NCBI GenBank assembly: GCA_001632435.1
Contig: KV424156.1
Coordinates: 1 to 31,001, forward strand
Direction of reading: 5' to 3'
Length of the DNA stretch: 31,001 nucleotides
Source of the DNA: Calocera cornea HHB12733
Lineage: Eukaryota; Basidiomycota; Dacrymycetes; Dacrymycetales; Dacrymycetaceae
Below the pieces are notes generated by a model. That model saw nothing but the letters and a program-made list of their open reading frames with translations, ran no database searches and was not told the origin of the DNA. Numbering within the stretch: the stretch's first letter is position 1; each line of letters begins with the position of its first letter. The position numbers and the translations under genes are program-made. Shown piece after piece: positions 1 to 11,724 of this stretch.

Positions 1-2
1 CC

Positions 3-74
3 TTCACCTGGCGCAACGCCCGCCTCGTCTTCGCCGCGGCCTGGCCGGAGCGCCTCCCGGCCTTCCTCAACTAA
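3..74 (+). CDS. C-terminal tail of an unidentified ORF (partial)
   Basis: The first 74 bases read open to a TAA stop as FTWRNARLVFAAAWPERLPA plus FLN. Codons are GC-rich, unlike the AT-rich DNA that follows immediately, so this is probably the end of a coding exon whose start lies outside the window. I do not recognise the family. The fragment is too short to choose between a host gene and a transposon ORF. Confidence 0.3.
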   Translation, partial: FTWRNARLVFAAAWPERLPAFLN

Positions 75-916
75 CGTTCGCAGCCTAAAAGGTAATTTTT
101 TTATTACTTTTATTACTATTTATTACTAACTAATACTATCTAGGCCCAGAACTGAACGCACTCGCCTCCCCCCCCTAATTCCATGGTTTCTTTCTCTTTT
201 TTCTCACTTCAAATGGTCTTTTTACTTAGAAAACACTTATAAAATGTAAAAAAAAGTTTCATTTTCATTTGTAACTAGTTTACTACTGTTCTAACGACGA
301 TTTCGTGGCCTCGCGTTCGCCTGCCTCGCGCGTGCGGCGTTTTTTTCGGCTCCGGCGAACGCTTACCCGGGAGCATATTTGCTCCCGCTCCTTCGCCCTA
401 CGCGCGCGTAAGTCCATCGGAGGAAGCCGCGCGGCGATATGTCTTAGTCATGGGCTTGGCATTGTTGCCTTCATCCCGTTCCAGGCGCTGAGCATATGTA
501 GAGAGACCTATTGTAGCAGTGTCAGAAATGTGTTACTTCACGTATGAGCGATCCTGCTGTTCTTGCAAGAGATGGTCCGTGCAATGATGATGGCGGCTCG
601 AGCGGGCCGGAACGGAAGCGTCCAACGCGCGTCATACCCGCCTTCAACTCGACTTGACTCTCGCACTTTCTTTAGCCCGGCGACCTTTACCCCGCATGCC
701 GCGTCTATGGCATGTGCTGGACAGTCACAATTGGGGAAGCTGCGCCTACAGAAGGCAGCGCTCCGACTGGCGATCTGACCGATGTTGACGAACTCTAGGC
801 AAATCGGATGTGCTTCTCTCGCCTACAGGCACTCGTGACCGCCTCAGCAGGCATCCTTCTGGCATGGCTATTCTGGGCCGAGGCACGTTTGAGCTTCGAT
901 CGGCAGACGCCTCATC
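75..916. other. Non-coding stretch, AT-rich at its left end
   Basis: Bases 80-300 are AT-rich with T runs and repeated TTTATTACT words, in contrast to the GC-rich surroundings. No ORF here has a credible start, splice signals or a recognisable product; short open frames around 305-780 look accidental. The right end carries the promoter of the GH28 gene. Confidence 0.5.
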
Positions 917-922
917 TATAAA
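917..922 (+). promoter_or_regulatory. TATA box of the GH28 gene
   Basis: TATAAA lies 38 bases upstream of the proposed ATG at 955 (47 upstream of the alternative ATG at 964). This implies a very short 5' leader. It also argues against the first in-frame ATG at 928, which would sit too close to the box. Confidence 0.5.
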
Positions 923-954
923 GGCGCTTGGATGGGCAATGCCGGGAAGCAGTG

Positions 955-2546
955 ATGCGCAAGATGAAGCTCAACGTGTACTTCCTGCTTGTCGCTCTTC
1001 CGGTCGTTCTGGCATCGGCCCTTACTCCTACCAGACAGGGGAAGACATGCACAATCTCCCCACTTGGAGGTGGGCAAGATGACACAGACCAAGTGCTGGA
1101 CGCCATTTCCAAATGCGGCAAGGGAGGTCATACTGTCCTACTGCCGGGCGATTATATCATAACAAGGTGAACCGTTTGCATCCAAATGGAGCGATATACT
1201 GACTTTGGTCAGGAAAATGACGTGGGACCTGCAGGACGCCACGGTCGATATATGGGGTTACTTGGATGTGAGTGTTTTGGTGATGTTGGCGGAGCGTTAC
1301 TGAGCCGCTTTAGTTCCAACCAGACATCCAATACTGGCTGAACGCCAACAACACCTACCGCGTCGTCTTCGTCCAGTCGCAAGCTTCCTGGTTCGTCCTT
1401 ACTGGCTCGGACTTTACGGTTGACGCACACAACTCCGGTGGAATCAAGGGCAACGGCCAGCTTTGGTGGGAGTACTACACCAGTCATGTCAAGGCGGATG
1501 GGGACGGGAGACCGATCAGCTTGACCGTGTATCAGGCAAAGAGGGCAGCTATAAGGGGGTTCAGGATCGAAAGTCCGCCATTTTGGAGCAACTGCGTTGC
1601 CGAGAGCAGTGACATAACAGTGTGTCTGTCCATTTTTGCTCAATGGTTCAGCTATAACGGCTATGCAGTATGATGGCATGTTCGTCAATGCTACCAACAC
1701 CAACTCGACCTTCTTTGGCAAGAACATCGTTCCAAACACCGATGGCATCAACACATTCCGCAGTAACAACATCAATCTGTTCAACTGGGACATCACATGC
1801 GGGGATGACTGCTTGGCCATCAAAGGTGTATGTCCGAATACTACCGCAGACACCAAGATTGCTAACCGCCGGCGAAGAATTCGACCAACATCCACGCGAG
1901 CAACTATACCTGCCGTGGCGGAAATGGAGTTGCCTTCGGTTCCCTTGGTCAATATGTAGACCTTCCAGATTACGTCGAGAATGTGTTGCTTGAGTACTTT
2001 ACAGTTTGTCGTTCATCCGATCAAGCTCCACGCACTGACACTGAACAGATGACACGGATCAGCCACGACGCACAGCCAAACATGGGTAGCGGCGTCTACT
2101 TCAAGACATGGACCGGGGTCTCGGTGGGCCTTCCTCCGACCGGCGGAGGAGGCGGAACCGGCCAAGTCAAGAACGTGGTCTGTCGCGATTTTTCGCTCAA
2201 CCTCGTCGATCGGCCCGTGCACGTATACCAGACAAACGGCGGTAATTCCTCCGAGCTCCAGTCGAGCCTGCAGTTCGCGGATCTCAGCTTTAGCAACTGG
2301 TATGGAACCGCCGATACGAATCGCGTGATCGATATCGAGTGTTCGCCGAACGCGCCGTGCCCCGACATCGCATTCAAGGACTTTAACATTCATCTTGTAC
2401 CGTCGAACTTGACCGCGAGGTACACTTGCATCAACGTCGTTAGCGAGGCTGGTATCCCCGGTGCGTGCAATGGGTTCTCGTTTGACGCAGGCACTGATGC
2501 GCAGGTTCGCAGGCCCGTGCAACGCTACGACATAGGACTGCCTTGA
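955..2546 (+). CDS. Secreted GH28 exo-polygalacturonase-like enzyme
   Basis: Exons 955-1166, 1213-1267, 1314-1619, 1669-1827, 1878-2003 and 2049-2546 join in frame to 451 aa with no internal stop. The N-terminus is a clear signal peptide (MRKMKLNVYFLLVALPVVLA). GH28 hallmarks appear in order: NTDG (Asp ~216), GDDC (Asp ~237 and ~238), then CRGGNGVAFGSLGQY, then GVYFKTWTG in the place of the family's RIK-type motif. These are the acidic catalytic residues of pectin hydrolases, which invert alpha-galacturonosyl (or related) bonds outside the cell. The usual Gly-His-Gly site reads Gly-Asn-Gly (~259-261), a change that, as I recall, also occurs in mushroom exo-type members. The exact substrate (galacturonan, xylogalacturonan or rhamnogalacturonan) cannot be settled from sequence. 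The ATG at 964 is an alternative start. It converges with the dioxygenase gene, 167 nt away. Confidence 0.9.
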
Positions 2547-2713
2547 GTGGATTAACCATGCTCTTTTTTTCTAGCTGAATTCCCTCCAATTAGAGACAAC
2601 CGGCACATACAATGAATGGCATTGCCTTTCTTCGAGATACAGCCGTACAACATTACATTTCACCACATTTCAAAAGCGGTACGACTACAAGCCCAATAGG
2701 TTCGAGAAGAAAA

Positions 2714-4155
2714 TCAAGCGGTCATTGGGATATCTCTAGCCTTGATCAACCACGTGTTGTCAATGCCATTGGCATGGACGGATTCGAACGGAGCGCCAGT
2801 CTTCTCGGAGTATTCCTTCATACGCTTCACCTCGACCTCGATCGTCTTGTTGGCACGCGTGAGCGTCGTAGGGACCCAGCGCGCACGTTCGCGCTGAGGC
2901 TTGTAGTCAACAGCGTTGGCGTTAAGATCGTGCAACGTCTTGAGCTCAACCAGGCAGTAGTCGTCTGGGTTCTCGCGGTTCAGGTTGTATGGCTCGTTCC
3001 GGTTCACACACGGGTTAGTGATGAAGCGCTCGTTGCGGATATAGTTCTTCTGGCGGGAATGAGGCTGGTGACTGGTCAGTGCGCATACATCAACTTTCTT
3101 CAACAAACCCACCATGAGAGGGTGGCAGAGGAAGACATCGCCCTTCTTGCCAATACACTGAAGCACATTCAGCATGATATACGACAAACACCGTGCAACA
3201 CTGACCTCCTCGAACACGTTGCAGGATTTGACGATCTTGGGCACGATCTTGTCACCGTTCTCGTCCGTCATGGTGTCAGAACCTTCAGGGTGATCACGCA
3301 ACCTGATGTCGTTGTCAGTACTGTCATATCAACGTAGGGCAGACCTACCAAGCTGCAACCTTGGCAATCCCATCGGGGTTAACGTATGTCGGACCGGCCC
3401 GATCCTCGACATCAGACCAGAGGATGAGTGTCTCAAGCGCCTGGCACTCGCAATCAAGGAAATGGCGAAACCAGTCACCGTCACTGTAATAAGCCATTAC
3501 TATGAAACACGTCGTCGATACCGGTTGACTTACACATGCCAGTTGGTGAGGTCACGGGGATCGACGCGTTCGTTCTGCAACATCTATGAGATCGGTCTTC
3601 TGGATTCAACTGGAGGTAACTAACAGGATCGAAGTCCGGGCTGCCGAGGTTGCAGATGAAGCCATTACCAACGTAGTTGGACTTGGCGGCGATCTTGTCC
3701 GTACCTCCGAGAAGATCGCCGCAAGCCTCGTACACAAGCGGTGCAAAGGTCTTCATGGACTCGCTCTTGTGGGTGGGCATATGCAGCTGTCATTCCGTCA
3801 GTGTCCGACACGTTTCATGCATGAGAAACGGGTCCACCTCTTCCTTGTCCCAGGTGCTCTTGTCATTCGGATCCATGCCAAGACGAACCCAGAGATCGGC
3901 GGTCCATTTCTTCATAGTCTCCTCAGGGATTGCGCCAGGAAGCTTGACATATCCCTGTCCGAGGCTGTCAGATCAAGGGTGCCGTAGGCGAGCATGGAAC
4001 ATGTGTTCACCTTCTCCATGAAGTGATCCACCTGCTCCTCTGTACTAAGGGCTCAGGACGCTGGGCTGGATTGCAATCCGGTGTTACTTACGCGTCAGCA
4101 CCTTGTAGCCGCGCTTCTTCGCGTCGACCTTGATGGTGAAGCCTTCGGAAGCCAT
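2714..4155 (-). CDS. PhyH-like Fe(II)/2-oxoglutarate dioxygenase
   Basis: Nine exons, read on the minus strand: 4155-4092, 4039-4011, 3954-3838, 3786-3625, 3574-3534, 3483-3349, 3302-3206, 3157-3113 and 3064-2714. They join in frame to 346 aa; all introns are 46-56 nt GT...AG. The protein resembles the phytanoyl-CoA dioxygenase-like family widespread in Agaricomycetes. The metal site is visible as TNWHVDGDW (His ~137, Asp ~139, the HxD pair). The distal His lies in HPLMPHSRQKN (~227 or ~232), and nearby Arg residues could bind 2-oxoglutarate. There is no signal peptide or membrane segment, so it is probably cytosolic. These enzymes hydroxylate or otherwise oxidise a small molecule using O2 and 2-oxoglutarate; the substrate is unknown. 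Confidence 0.85.
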
Positions 4156-4245
4156 GTCTGTATATGCAAAAGTCGAGTCGAGTGCAGAGCTGCGTTGGTA
4201 GCAGGGAATGGCGATTACACCCAGCCAGCCAGCATGCGAGGATTG

Positions 4246-4252
4246 ATTTATA
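4246..4252 (-). promoter_or_regulatory. TATA-like box of the dioxygenase gene
   Basis: Read on the minus strand the sequence is TATAAAT, about 91 bases upstream of the dioxygenase ATG at 4155. That spacing would give a 5' leader of roughly 60 nt. Confidence 0.4.
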
Positions 4253-5044
4253 TCATGAGTGATGCCGCACAACCTCCCGTTCCGGAGATGGATCCGCCAA
4301 GCCCAATCGGAAGCCGCGCCGTAATGTAGCTCGCGGCGCACCGGCCACCAGACGGAGAAATGCTGTAAATGGCCTGCAATCCTCCGGCTCCACCACAGCG
4401 CTTCCTATGGCCGGACCGAGTCCAGATGACCACTGGACTGAACAGGAACCATTGCAATATAGCAAAGGGCCGCGGGGTTCTCAGAAGGGGACTATGGTGT
4501 TGCCCAAACGGGGTTTTGTCTCCGTCACCGCGTCGTGGCGGCGACGCGACGATCAGCACCGACTCAGGCCGTTATGATAGGATTACAGCCCCGCTGGCCT
4601 ATGCACAAAGGAAACCAGCGCATTGTCTCGGCTTTGTGGTTGAAGTTGGTGGTCTTAAGTGAAACTGCGTCGGGGTGTTGCTTGAGAAGGCTTCCCCTTT
4701 GATATAACACGCTATTCCACTCTGTACCGTCGAAATCATCATTGCGCTCCAAAGATACAAGTGTCGTCATTGCCGGTCAAACCAAACATTACGGGAATAC
4801 AGGCAAAGTCGTATGAGCGACGTGGGAACAAACGACGGTGTGCTGTGATTGACAACTTCTTCCCCGCTCCCATCAAACGCGGTTGTGGCGGTGACGGCAT
4901 GGAGGCATTCCGGTCATTCCGCCGCGTTGGATTGGCCAGAATTAGCTCTCAGCTTCCTGCTCTCAACCAGCAGCTGCGTTGCTCCAGCCCCTATGATATC
5001 TTCATAGTATCCTGTCTACATCACATCCGGCTCCAGGTTATGCG
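4253..5044. other. Divergent intergenic region
   Basis: About 0.8 kb lies between the divergent dioxygenase and unknown-protein genes. Open frames here have no supportable start or splice sites. It presumably holds both promoters; beyond the TATA-like box of the dioxygenase I see no recognisable elements. Confidence 0.5.
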
Positions 5045-6392
5045 ATGGCGGACGGCCGCATCATACCGGGGCTAGTTGAAGATGAGGGGCGTGTGCGACC
5101 TCTCCTCGTCTATGGCGACAAGATCATGTTCCGCATGGAAGGTGGCACAGTGCATCAAGTCCGTGTCGACTTCACTCACACCAAAGTAACAACATCGTTG
5201 CGTGTCCGTTCAAGGTGCTGAATACTCTTAGACGCATCCGAACTTCCCTCCGCCGGCTCCTTACAAGGTTCTGAGGACAAGAGCTATCAAGGCCTGGAAA
5301 ACAGCTCGTCTCTCGGTCTCTTACATGCCATCTCTCTCCATTTCAACATCTATCACAACATCAGAAACGATCTCCGTGGGCTACAACGTGGCATCCAAGG
5401 CGCTGGAACTCCACACTGCCGACTACCGCATACATGAAGATGGTACGCTCTCAGGCCGGAAGCTTCCCCCTCTTCCGGCGGGGGGAGCATACACGCTGGC
5501 ATATGTCGACATACCACCCTATCCGACCGCTTGGAACCGCGGACAGGACATATCGGAGGCGCACTCTCTTTCTCCGAGCTCTGATCGTACCAAGGTGGAC
5601 CGAATGAGTCCGTATATGCGCTACTCGGAGCTGCCGCCTATCCCTGACCACAAATCTCGCCATGTCTCGAAACAGTCTCAGAGGCATCACAATAATGACT
5701 CGAACCGCTACAAGAGCTCGGTGATTACTTTCAGGGTCACACCGGAGAAGTGCGAAGTGACAAAGGCGAAGAAGGCGTCTGCAGCTCAATCGGTGGTACG
5801 ACCCAGCAAATCAAAGAAGCGCAAGTGGGACGATCCGACACCACTCATTGTCCGTATTAGACGCCCCCAAAAAGACATTCCCCAAAAACTCCACAGGACG
5901 ATCACGGATTCTGAAGACGACACCGAAGCCGATGAGCATATATGCTGCTGGTCCACTGCATACATGTACCCTTTGACCGAGCGAGAGCACACCATGAAGT
6001 ACTGCGCAGTCGAAAGCGATGCGCCTCCTGCGCTTCGCGCGTCCCTTCGTGCGGCTCTCCGTGAAGACCTCCATACGTTCGAGGACGATGTGCATCCAAC
6101 TACCTCTCACGGACACACCATTTCCACAAATGCCTCAACCACTGTGGAGGCAGGCCGTCCCGGAGAGGCAGAGATTACGAGACTTGCTATCATGTCCGCC
6201 CTTGCTTTCATGGGACGACCGCCACTCTCCTTTCCCCCTTCCAATATGCTGCAAGAGGCAACATATACACCGCTTCTTCCTCGTTCGGAATATCCCTCGT
6301 CTCATCAAGTCATCGCCCTGTCCTCGATCAGGCCACTTGGAACCACCGTCAGCGGTGACTATCCCACGTTCCACCCTGCTGTAGCCACGTAA
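5045..6392 (+). CDS. Unknown basic, Ser/Pro-rich protein, probably nuclear
   Basis: Not recognised. Exon 1 (5045-5185) and exon 2 (5232-6392) are separated by a 46-nt intron. This begins GTAACA and ends CTCTTAG, with a CTGAA branch-like site, and the join is in frame to 433 aa. The first 47 residues read like an ordered segment (MADGRIIPGLVEDEG onward). The rest is low complexity, rich in Ser, Pro and His, and probably disordered. SKSKKRKW, about half-way along, is a good nuclear-localisation signal and is followed by an acidic patch (SEDDTEADE). No catalytic motif or membrane segment is visible. It converges with the Fe-ADH gene (259 nt between stops). The intron and start are inferred; a start within exon 2 at 5325 would give 355 aa. 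Confidence 0.6.
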
Positions 6393-6651
6393 CACGTCGA
6401 TGAATCTCTCCGACCGGACATCTTATGTATCGATACTGGACTTTCTCCATGGTCTCACTAGCCATTCTCACCGTTCTTCAGGGTCTCAGGTAGTATCGAT
6501 CCACCGCATAGTTTCAGCTGGTATCAACAGAAACAATACACACTAATTAACCGCAGCTTCATTCTACTACGCTGAGGCGCTGTGGGTGCCCGAGAATTAC
6601 ACTCCCAGCACATGCATGTACTCCAGCGCCCGCTCCGAAGTGACGGGAGCT

Positions 6652-7957
6652 CTACCCCTTAACCAGCTCCAAGATCTCCATCACATCCTCCTTCGTCTTC
6701 AAAGGGTGCGGATTCGTCCCGGCGAACTCATCGTGGAGCGTATTCTCGGCCAGTTCCTCGATAGTATCGCCTTCGATACCGACGTCCTTCAGGGTCCTCG
6801 GCATGCCCAACGCACGGAAGAACGCATCGAGAATGTCTCCAAGATCGGTTTTTGCCTTGTCCAAACCGAGGTCCTGAATCTCCGGCAGCTCCCAAAGCAT
6901 CTCCAGAATCTTCTCCTGGCGTTCCACATTGACGCCTTTAGACGCATTGAACTTGCAGACGGCAGGCAGGACAATACAGCTGGTCTCACCGTGGCCAACA
7001 CCCAGGGGACCCATCATATGTCCGATAGCGTGCGACGCACCCAGGCCAGGCTTCGACTGACGACAAGGTCCGCTGAGCGCAAACATGACACCGATCTGGC
7101 AAGACAGGCGGGCTTCAAGGTCGTTACGGTCGGTCTTGCATTTGAGAAGACCAGAGATGAGAGCTTTCAATCCCTGCGTTGCGTCCGCATCGCCCTTTTT
7201 GTTGTTGATGAGCGAACAGAGTGTCTCGACGCAGTGGTCAACAGCGCGAACGCCGGTGCTCAGCCAAATCTTGTCAGGCGTTGTCGTCGTGAGCTCGGGG
7301 TCGAGAATGACTATGGATGGACCGCGCAAGGGAGGAGCAAACTGATATTTGCGCCTCGTGGCGTCTTCGGTCGCACCCGAATGGTTAGTCCACTCCCCGC
7401 CCGAGAGCGTGGTGGGGATGCAGATGATTGGCACGGTCGGAGCTTTGGTCTCGGTGGTATTCGCACCCAGGGCTTTGGGCAACTTCTTAAGATCTTCCGA
7501 CTCCTTGACATCGTTGGCCAGAGCCTGCGAATTGGACATCAGATCTCAGCCACGCCAGTTGAAGCGAAGAGGGACGCACAAGGGCAATGAGCTTTGCGGC
7601 GTCGGTCAAGCTTCCCCCACCCAGAGTGACAATCAAGTCGACTCCCAATTCCCTGCACTCATTCGTTACCTCCACGCACTCGCTCCACAATGTGTGACTC
7701 GTCATCCCAATTCTCACGCCTACAACCTTCGAGCCCAGGGCTGCCTTCAGATCTTCGAGGCATGGGGTGAGGTTTGCCAACGTGCGAGATACGATAATGT
7801 ACACATTAGCGCATGAACTGTCGTTAATATGCTTAGCGCAGGCCGCGGGAAACCGAAGTCCGTAGGAAATGTAACCGCGAATCGTGGGCCTGTTGGGAGA
7901 TTCACGGTGGTCCGGAAAGGCCTTCCTGTAGACCTCGGTGCCGAATTCGAAAGGCAT
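6652..7957 (-). CDS. Iron-type alcohol dehydrogenase / maleylacetate reductase-like (copy 1)
   Basis: Exons 7957-7580 and 7524-6652 join across a 55-nt intron to 416 aa. The N-terminal domain carries the dinucleotide-binding loop LGGGSLTDAAK (GGGS ~113-116). The C-terminal domain carries IPTTLSGGE, the helix containing RAVDHCVE, and the histidine-rich motif GASHAIGHMMGPLGVGHGE (His ~291, ~295 and ~304). In the group III Fe-ADH family these His bind metal or act in catalysis. Such enzymes reduce carbonyls with NAD(P)H, for example maleylacetate in aromatic-ring breakdown; the actual substrate is not readable here. It has two paralogues in the window, at 26692-27997 and a broken copy at 28549-29134, with the intron at the same codon in all three. 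This copy keeps all three His and is the one most likely to be active. Confidence 0.88.
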
Positions 7958-8950
7958 GGTGGTATGGTGCGTTCAGACGGATGTTACTTGGTGCTGTTTG
8001 AGATGCTGATGCTGAAATGTGCTCTAGGAGTCTGATAAGTATGTCTCAACCGGCATAATCGGTGTTGTCGACTGACACCGCGTTTGCTCCACGAACGATC
8101 TCAGTTCGGTGCTCATAACGCCGTGCGAGGCCGACCTCTCACACGCACGGACTTATCGCATGGCCAACACTTTCTGACGGCCTGTCCACGGGCAGCATTA
8201 GTGTGCTGGAAGTTCGTCGGGCGACGATGAGAACTTTTGCGGTGCTGGTGGACATGGGTCGGACGTCGGACGGCGCTCAGCCCTGGGGGCCGGTCGACTG
8301 TCCGTTGTGGGCCCTGCTCACGTGATTGACTTGATGCGGCCGACCCGCCCCGACCCTGCCAGGGCGCTGACGTGGGTCCAGCATGGATGATGGAAGTCGG
8401 TGCAGATCAGTTGTCGATCGGCCTGCTTTGGCGAACAAGGCGAATCTACACATGAGCGCTGCCACAGTACGCAGTACTAATAGAATGCTTCCAGGCGGAT
8501 GTTTTGTTCAAGAAAGCGGACGGGATATGCCCGCCACTGACGGTGGTGGTGGACAACAATATGAGGCCTCAGTCGATGCGCGCGTTGACGGTGACAAAAC
8601 CAACGCTCAGGTACGCGTCCCTCACCGCGGTTTCAACGAAGGCCCGAGTCGGCAGAATCATTTTCATCAATTGATCAAATGCGGCAATTCAGTCAACTGT
8701 ATCTTGACAGCTCATCCAAAGCGCCTGATTGCGCTCGGTGGTCGTTGGATATCGTGCCTGGATCCCGGCCCTGACGATCCGTCATTGTGGCACGCCTTTC
8801 TTGCGGGAAGGCCCTTCGTCCTCGCGCAGCTTCGCCACTGCCCTGCTCACCACTGTCTATTGTGCTCGTCACGACAATACCATATATTTCGCCGGCCTTA
8901 TGCTCTCCTTGTAAGTCACCTCTCTCTCATGTTTGTCTGCGGCTATTCCT
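7958..8950. other. Divergent intergenic region with likely 5' leader of the CCCH gene
   Basis: Nearly 1 kb lies between the divergent Fe-ADH copy 1 and CCCH genes. A consensus donor GTAAGT at 8911, preceded by CTCTCCTT, could be the 5' splice site of an intron in the CCCH leader. No candidate upstream exon joins in frame to the ORF. Other open frames (8277-8465, 8383-9027) have no recognisable content. Confidence 0.4.
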
Positions 8951-11000
8951 ATGAAGTCCTCCATTTCCTATCCGTCCTTGAACCTGGAGAACCATACTCA
9001 TTCTTGCATCAAGGAGTCCTCGAGTGACAGTGCTAAAGCGACAGACAATGGCGCAGGCTCGTCTACTAAGTCGTCGGGAGTCGATCCGTTCTTCCAGCCA
9101 ACCAAATTCGACTGGGCCGACGATGACGAGAGGGATTGGATGTCGGAGGAGCTTGCGACTGCTACGATAGACGAGGCGCAAGGATCCACTGCTAGTGAGT
9201 CCGTCCACCATCTTCGTCATATATGCGCTCATGGACCCCCAGCCAAGTCTCCCATCCACCACGACTGTGACGCATCTCCTCCTGAACCACCGTTAGCAAC
9301 AACGGAGAACATACATAGATGCTCTGGCAGCCCAACTAGGCAAGGCTCGAGCATCCAGCCGATCTTGAGCTTGCCCCGTAACGAAACCCCGAGCAAATCG
9401 GTATGGAAGGGGCTTCCAACAACCGTGCTCGTACCGACGACGGTCGACGAAAGCGAGTGGCCAACGCTTTCGGGCGCGCTACCTAAACCGGGCCGCAGCA
9501 GCGTCACAGGTAGTACCGTCAATCGATCGCAACCGGCGGTGTTTACCTCGGACACCAACCCTTCAACCGCCGGTGCGCATATATCGTCTGCAATGTTTCA
9601 GCAACGCACGGTCTCCGATATCTCCGCTGACTCCGTCGGAGTCGCTGGGTCTGCGCCATTTACAAGGACTACACCACCCGCCTTGCGCCTCTCTACAGGC
9701 TCCGAGGATGAACAGCCACCGATACCGCCTCTAGGCGATATAGAAGCCATGCAAGACAGCATCCCCAAGCCCATCCCTGTCGTCGAACTAGCGGAACGTC
9801 GTCCGCCCACTCGCTCACCTCCACGCCCCACCCAAGCGGGAACGAGTCACGATCTCAGGCGCGGACCACTGTCCCCACGGAGTCCCGCTTCTAGCTCTGG
9901 CCCACGGAGCCCGATGGCAGCGACAACTTGGACGAACTTCACCGCAAATCCAGCAGCGCCGAGAGCATTCAGCACTCCGGCTTCGCCCGCCACTGGCCAT
10001 CAGATGTTGCAATCTTATACGCCGCCGATGATGCCTGGTGCACCCTTCCTCGCCTACGTTGTGCCGGCGCTGGGAGCGCCGGGCATGTCGACAGGATTTG
10101 TCGTGCATCCGTATCAGCCTTCGCCCTGCACAAGCTCGTCCGCATTTAATCCTCCAATTCCAGGCCCTGCAACACCACCTAACGCCAACCGCGACACCTA
10201 CGTGTATGTCAAGAACCGGAGAGCTGGACGCGTTGTTCGCGAGCGTCGTCAGCGGAGAGAGGAGCGCAGGGCCCTGGAGCTCGCGGCAAGTGCAAATGGA
10301 TTCATCGCTCCCTCTGCACCGGCTCAGAGCGCGCCCCCTGCACATGGAAGACGTCGCAGCCTGAGCATGAACAACGCAGTGCCGCCAGGCATGAACGTCT
10401 CCGATTCTTGGACGAGCCTGACCGAGTTCGACCCTGCCGCACCGTACGCAGGCATGGCCCTAGCTGCGTCCACGGATGGTGTTTGCGCCCACTTTCTGCA
10501 GAATGGATGGTGCCCACGGGGCCAGTACTGTTACCTGTACGTATGGGGCTGCAAGTCTCCTGGGAATATCACTGAAATCCTGAACAGACGACATGTCGAG
10601 TCCCAGGAGAGTGCAGACCGACGTCGACGCATGATCGGCACAGGTGAGTCTTGGGGAACCTTATAGGCGCTGTGCTAATGTCGCACCAGATGGACCGTGC
10701 GCTGAGTTTATGTACATAGGACGGTGCTCCCATTCGCGCTGCCAGCTGGTCGCAATGAAGCCCAGTCCGCCGCTATCCAGCCCACTACTTCTAGATGGCA
10801 CTGAAAGCTCAGCGTCCGATTATACCTCTTCACCAAACACTAGCATGCTTGAGGCGCACATCCTGAGAGTCATTGAAAAGATGGAACGGAGTGAGGCACC
10901 GGACTGCACGGTGTCTGCAGGAGGAGCTGCGGACGCTATTGCGGTTGGAGACGGCGGAGAAGTTGACCCGGAGGAAGATGGCATTCAGTTATGCTCTTAA
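8951..11000 (+). CDS. CCCH-type zinc-finger protein, probable RNA-binding regulator
   Basis: Exons 8951-10536, 10588-10643 and 10690-11000 join in frame to 650 aa. Most of the protein is a long Ser/Pro/Thr-rich disordered region. Arg-rich stretches follow, including RRAGRVVRERRQRREERR, then a C-x8-C-x5-C-x3-H finger (Cys ~512, ~521 and ~527, His ~531). Intron 1 splits the finger just before its His, so the finger is only complete after splicing, which supports the model. A second, degenerate finger-like segment (DGPCAEFMYIGRCSHSRC) lacks the final His. Such proteins commonly bind mRNA in the cytoplasm or nucleus. The frame is open above 8951 without an ATG, so that start is the best available. 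A 48-nt in-frame GT...AG segment at 9195-9242 could be another intron. Confidence 0.75.
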
Positions 11001-11694
11001 ACTGTCCTTACAGTCGATCGTTTGATTCGTTAGATCGGCTGGACAGCTACCTTGGCGTCAGATTTTCTTCAACTGTCGCGATTGCGGTATCTTTGTTCAA
11101 GGGATGTAGTTGATATTGTACGCAAGGGAGAAGCGGTGAAGAAGCTGAATGTGGCTTTGAGCTTTTAGGCGCTGAAGTGCGGCCGGATCCGAGCGATGTG
11201 AATGGTAGTCAAAATGGATTACATCACCGGTTTCGGGGACCCTTACAGGGGCGAATCCTCGTGAATTTCAGGTGGGCAGTTGCTACGGCGCCGGCTATGA
11301 TGGCCGTTGCGTGGGTAAGATCCTGTTCTGACATGGAAACCCCACTCTTGTTGTGGCAACCATGTACAACCGCTCCGGGATTGCGTAGAACTTGACGATC
11401 CCGGTGCTGCTGTATGTACAGTTGGGGTTGATCGCGAGGGCGGAGCGGGCTGGGCGGACGTAATGTCGATATCCCGTGACCCAAATCGGTCGATTCAGCG
11501 GCGCGTGATTCACGCGCGGCGGCCCTCAATCGGTCATCCTGCTGCCTCGACTTGGTATTACGACCCACCCCCTCCCCACAGCCACGCCTGAGCCGCACCC
11601 ATCGGCCTCCCCCTCTGACCCCTCTGACGGCCGCAGACGACACTCCTTTTCCAGTTATCTTTCCATTCTTTGCTTTTACTACGGCTTCGACCTG
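11001..11694. other. Intergenic region
   Basis: About 0.7 kb lies between the same-strand CCCH and isomerase genes. It presumably holds the 3' end of the first and the promoter of the second. I see no supportable gene. Confidence 0.5.
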
Positions 11695-11700
11695 TATATA
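11695..11700 (+). promoter_or_regulatory. TATA box of the dienoyl-CoA isomerase gene
   Basis: TATATA is centred about 28 bases upstream of the ATG at 11725. If used, it would place the transcription start very close to the start codon, as also seen at the GH28 gene. Confidence 0.4.
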
Positions 11701-11724
11701 CGCCTCGGTCACAGCACTCACAGC

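Noticed and set aside
1209..1952. 247-codon open frame on the minus strand
   Set aside because: It lies entirely antisense to the GH28 exons and has no recognisable content; a shadow of the real gene.
2612..3337. 241-codon open frame on the plus strand
   Set aside because: Antisense to the dioxygenase, whose exons carry clear family motifs.
6586..7590. 334-codon open frame on the plus strand
   Set aside because: Antisense to Fe-ADH copy 1; an equivalent shadow appears opposite copy 2, as expected from mirrored codon bias.
9195..9242. 48-nt in-frame GTGAGT...CAG segment in the CCCH gene as a definite intron
   Set aside because: Splice signals are good but the frame is open either way and the region is disordered, so sequence alone cannot decide; kept as exon and noted.
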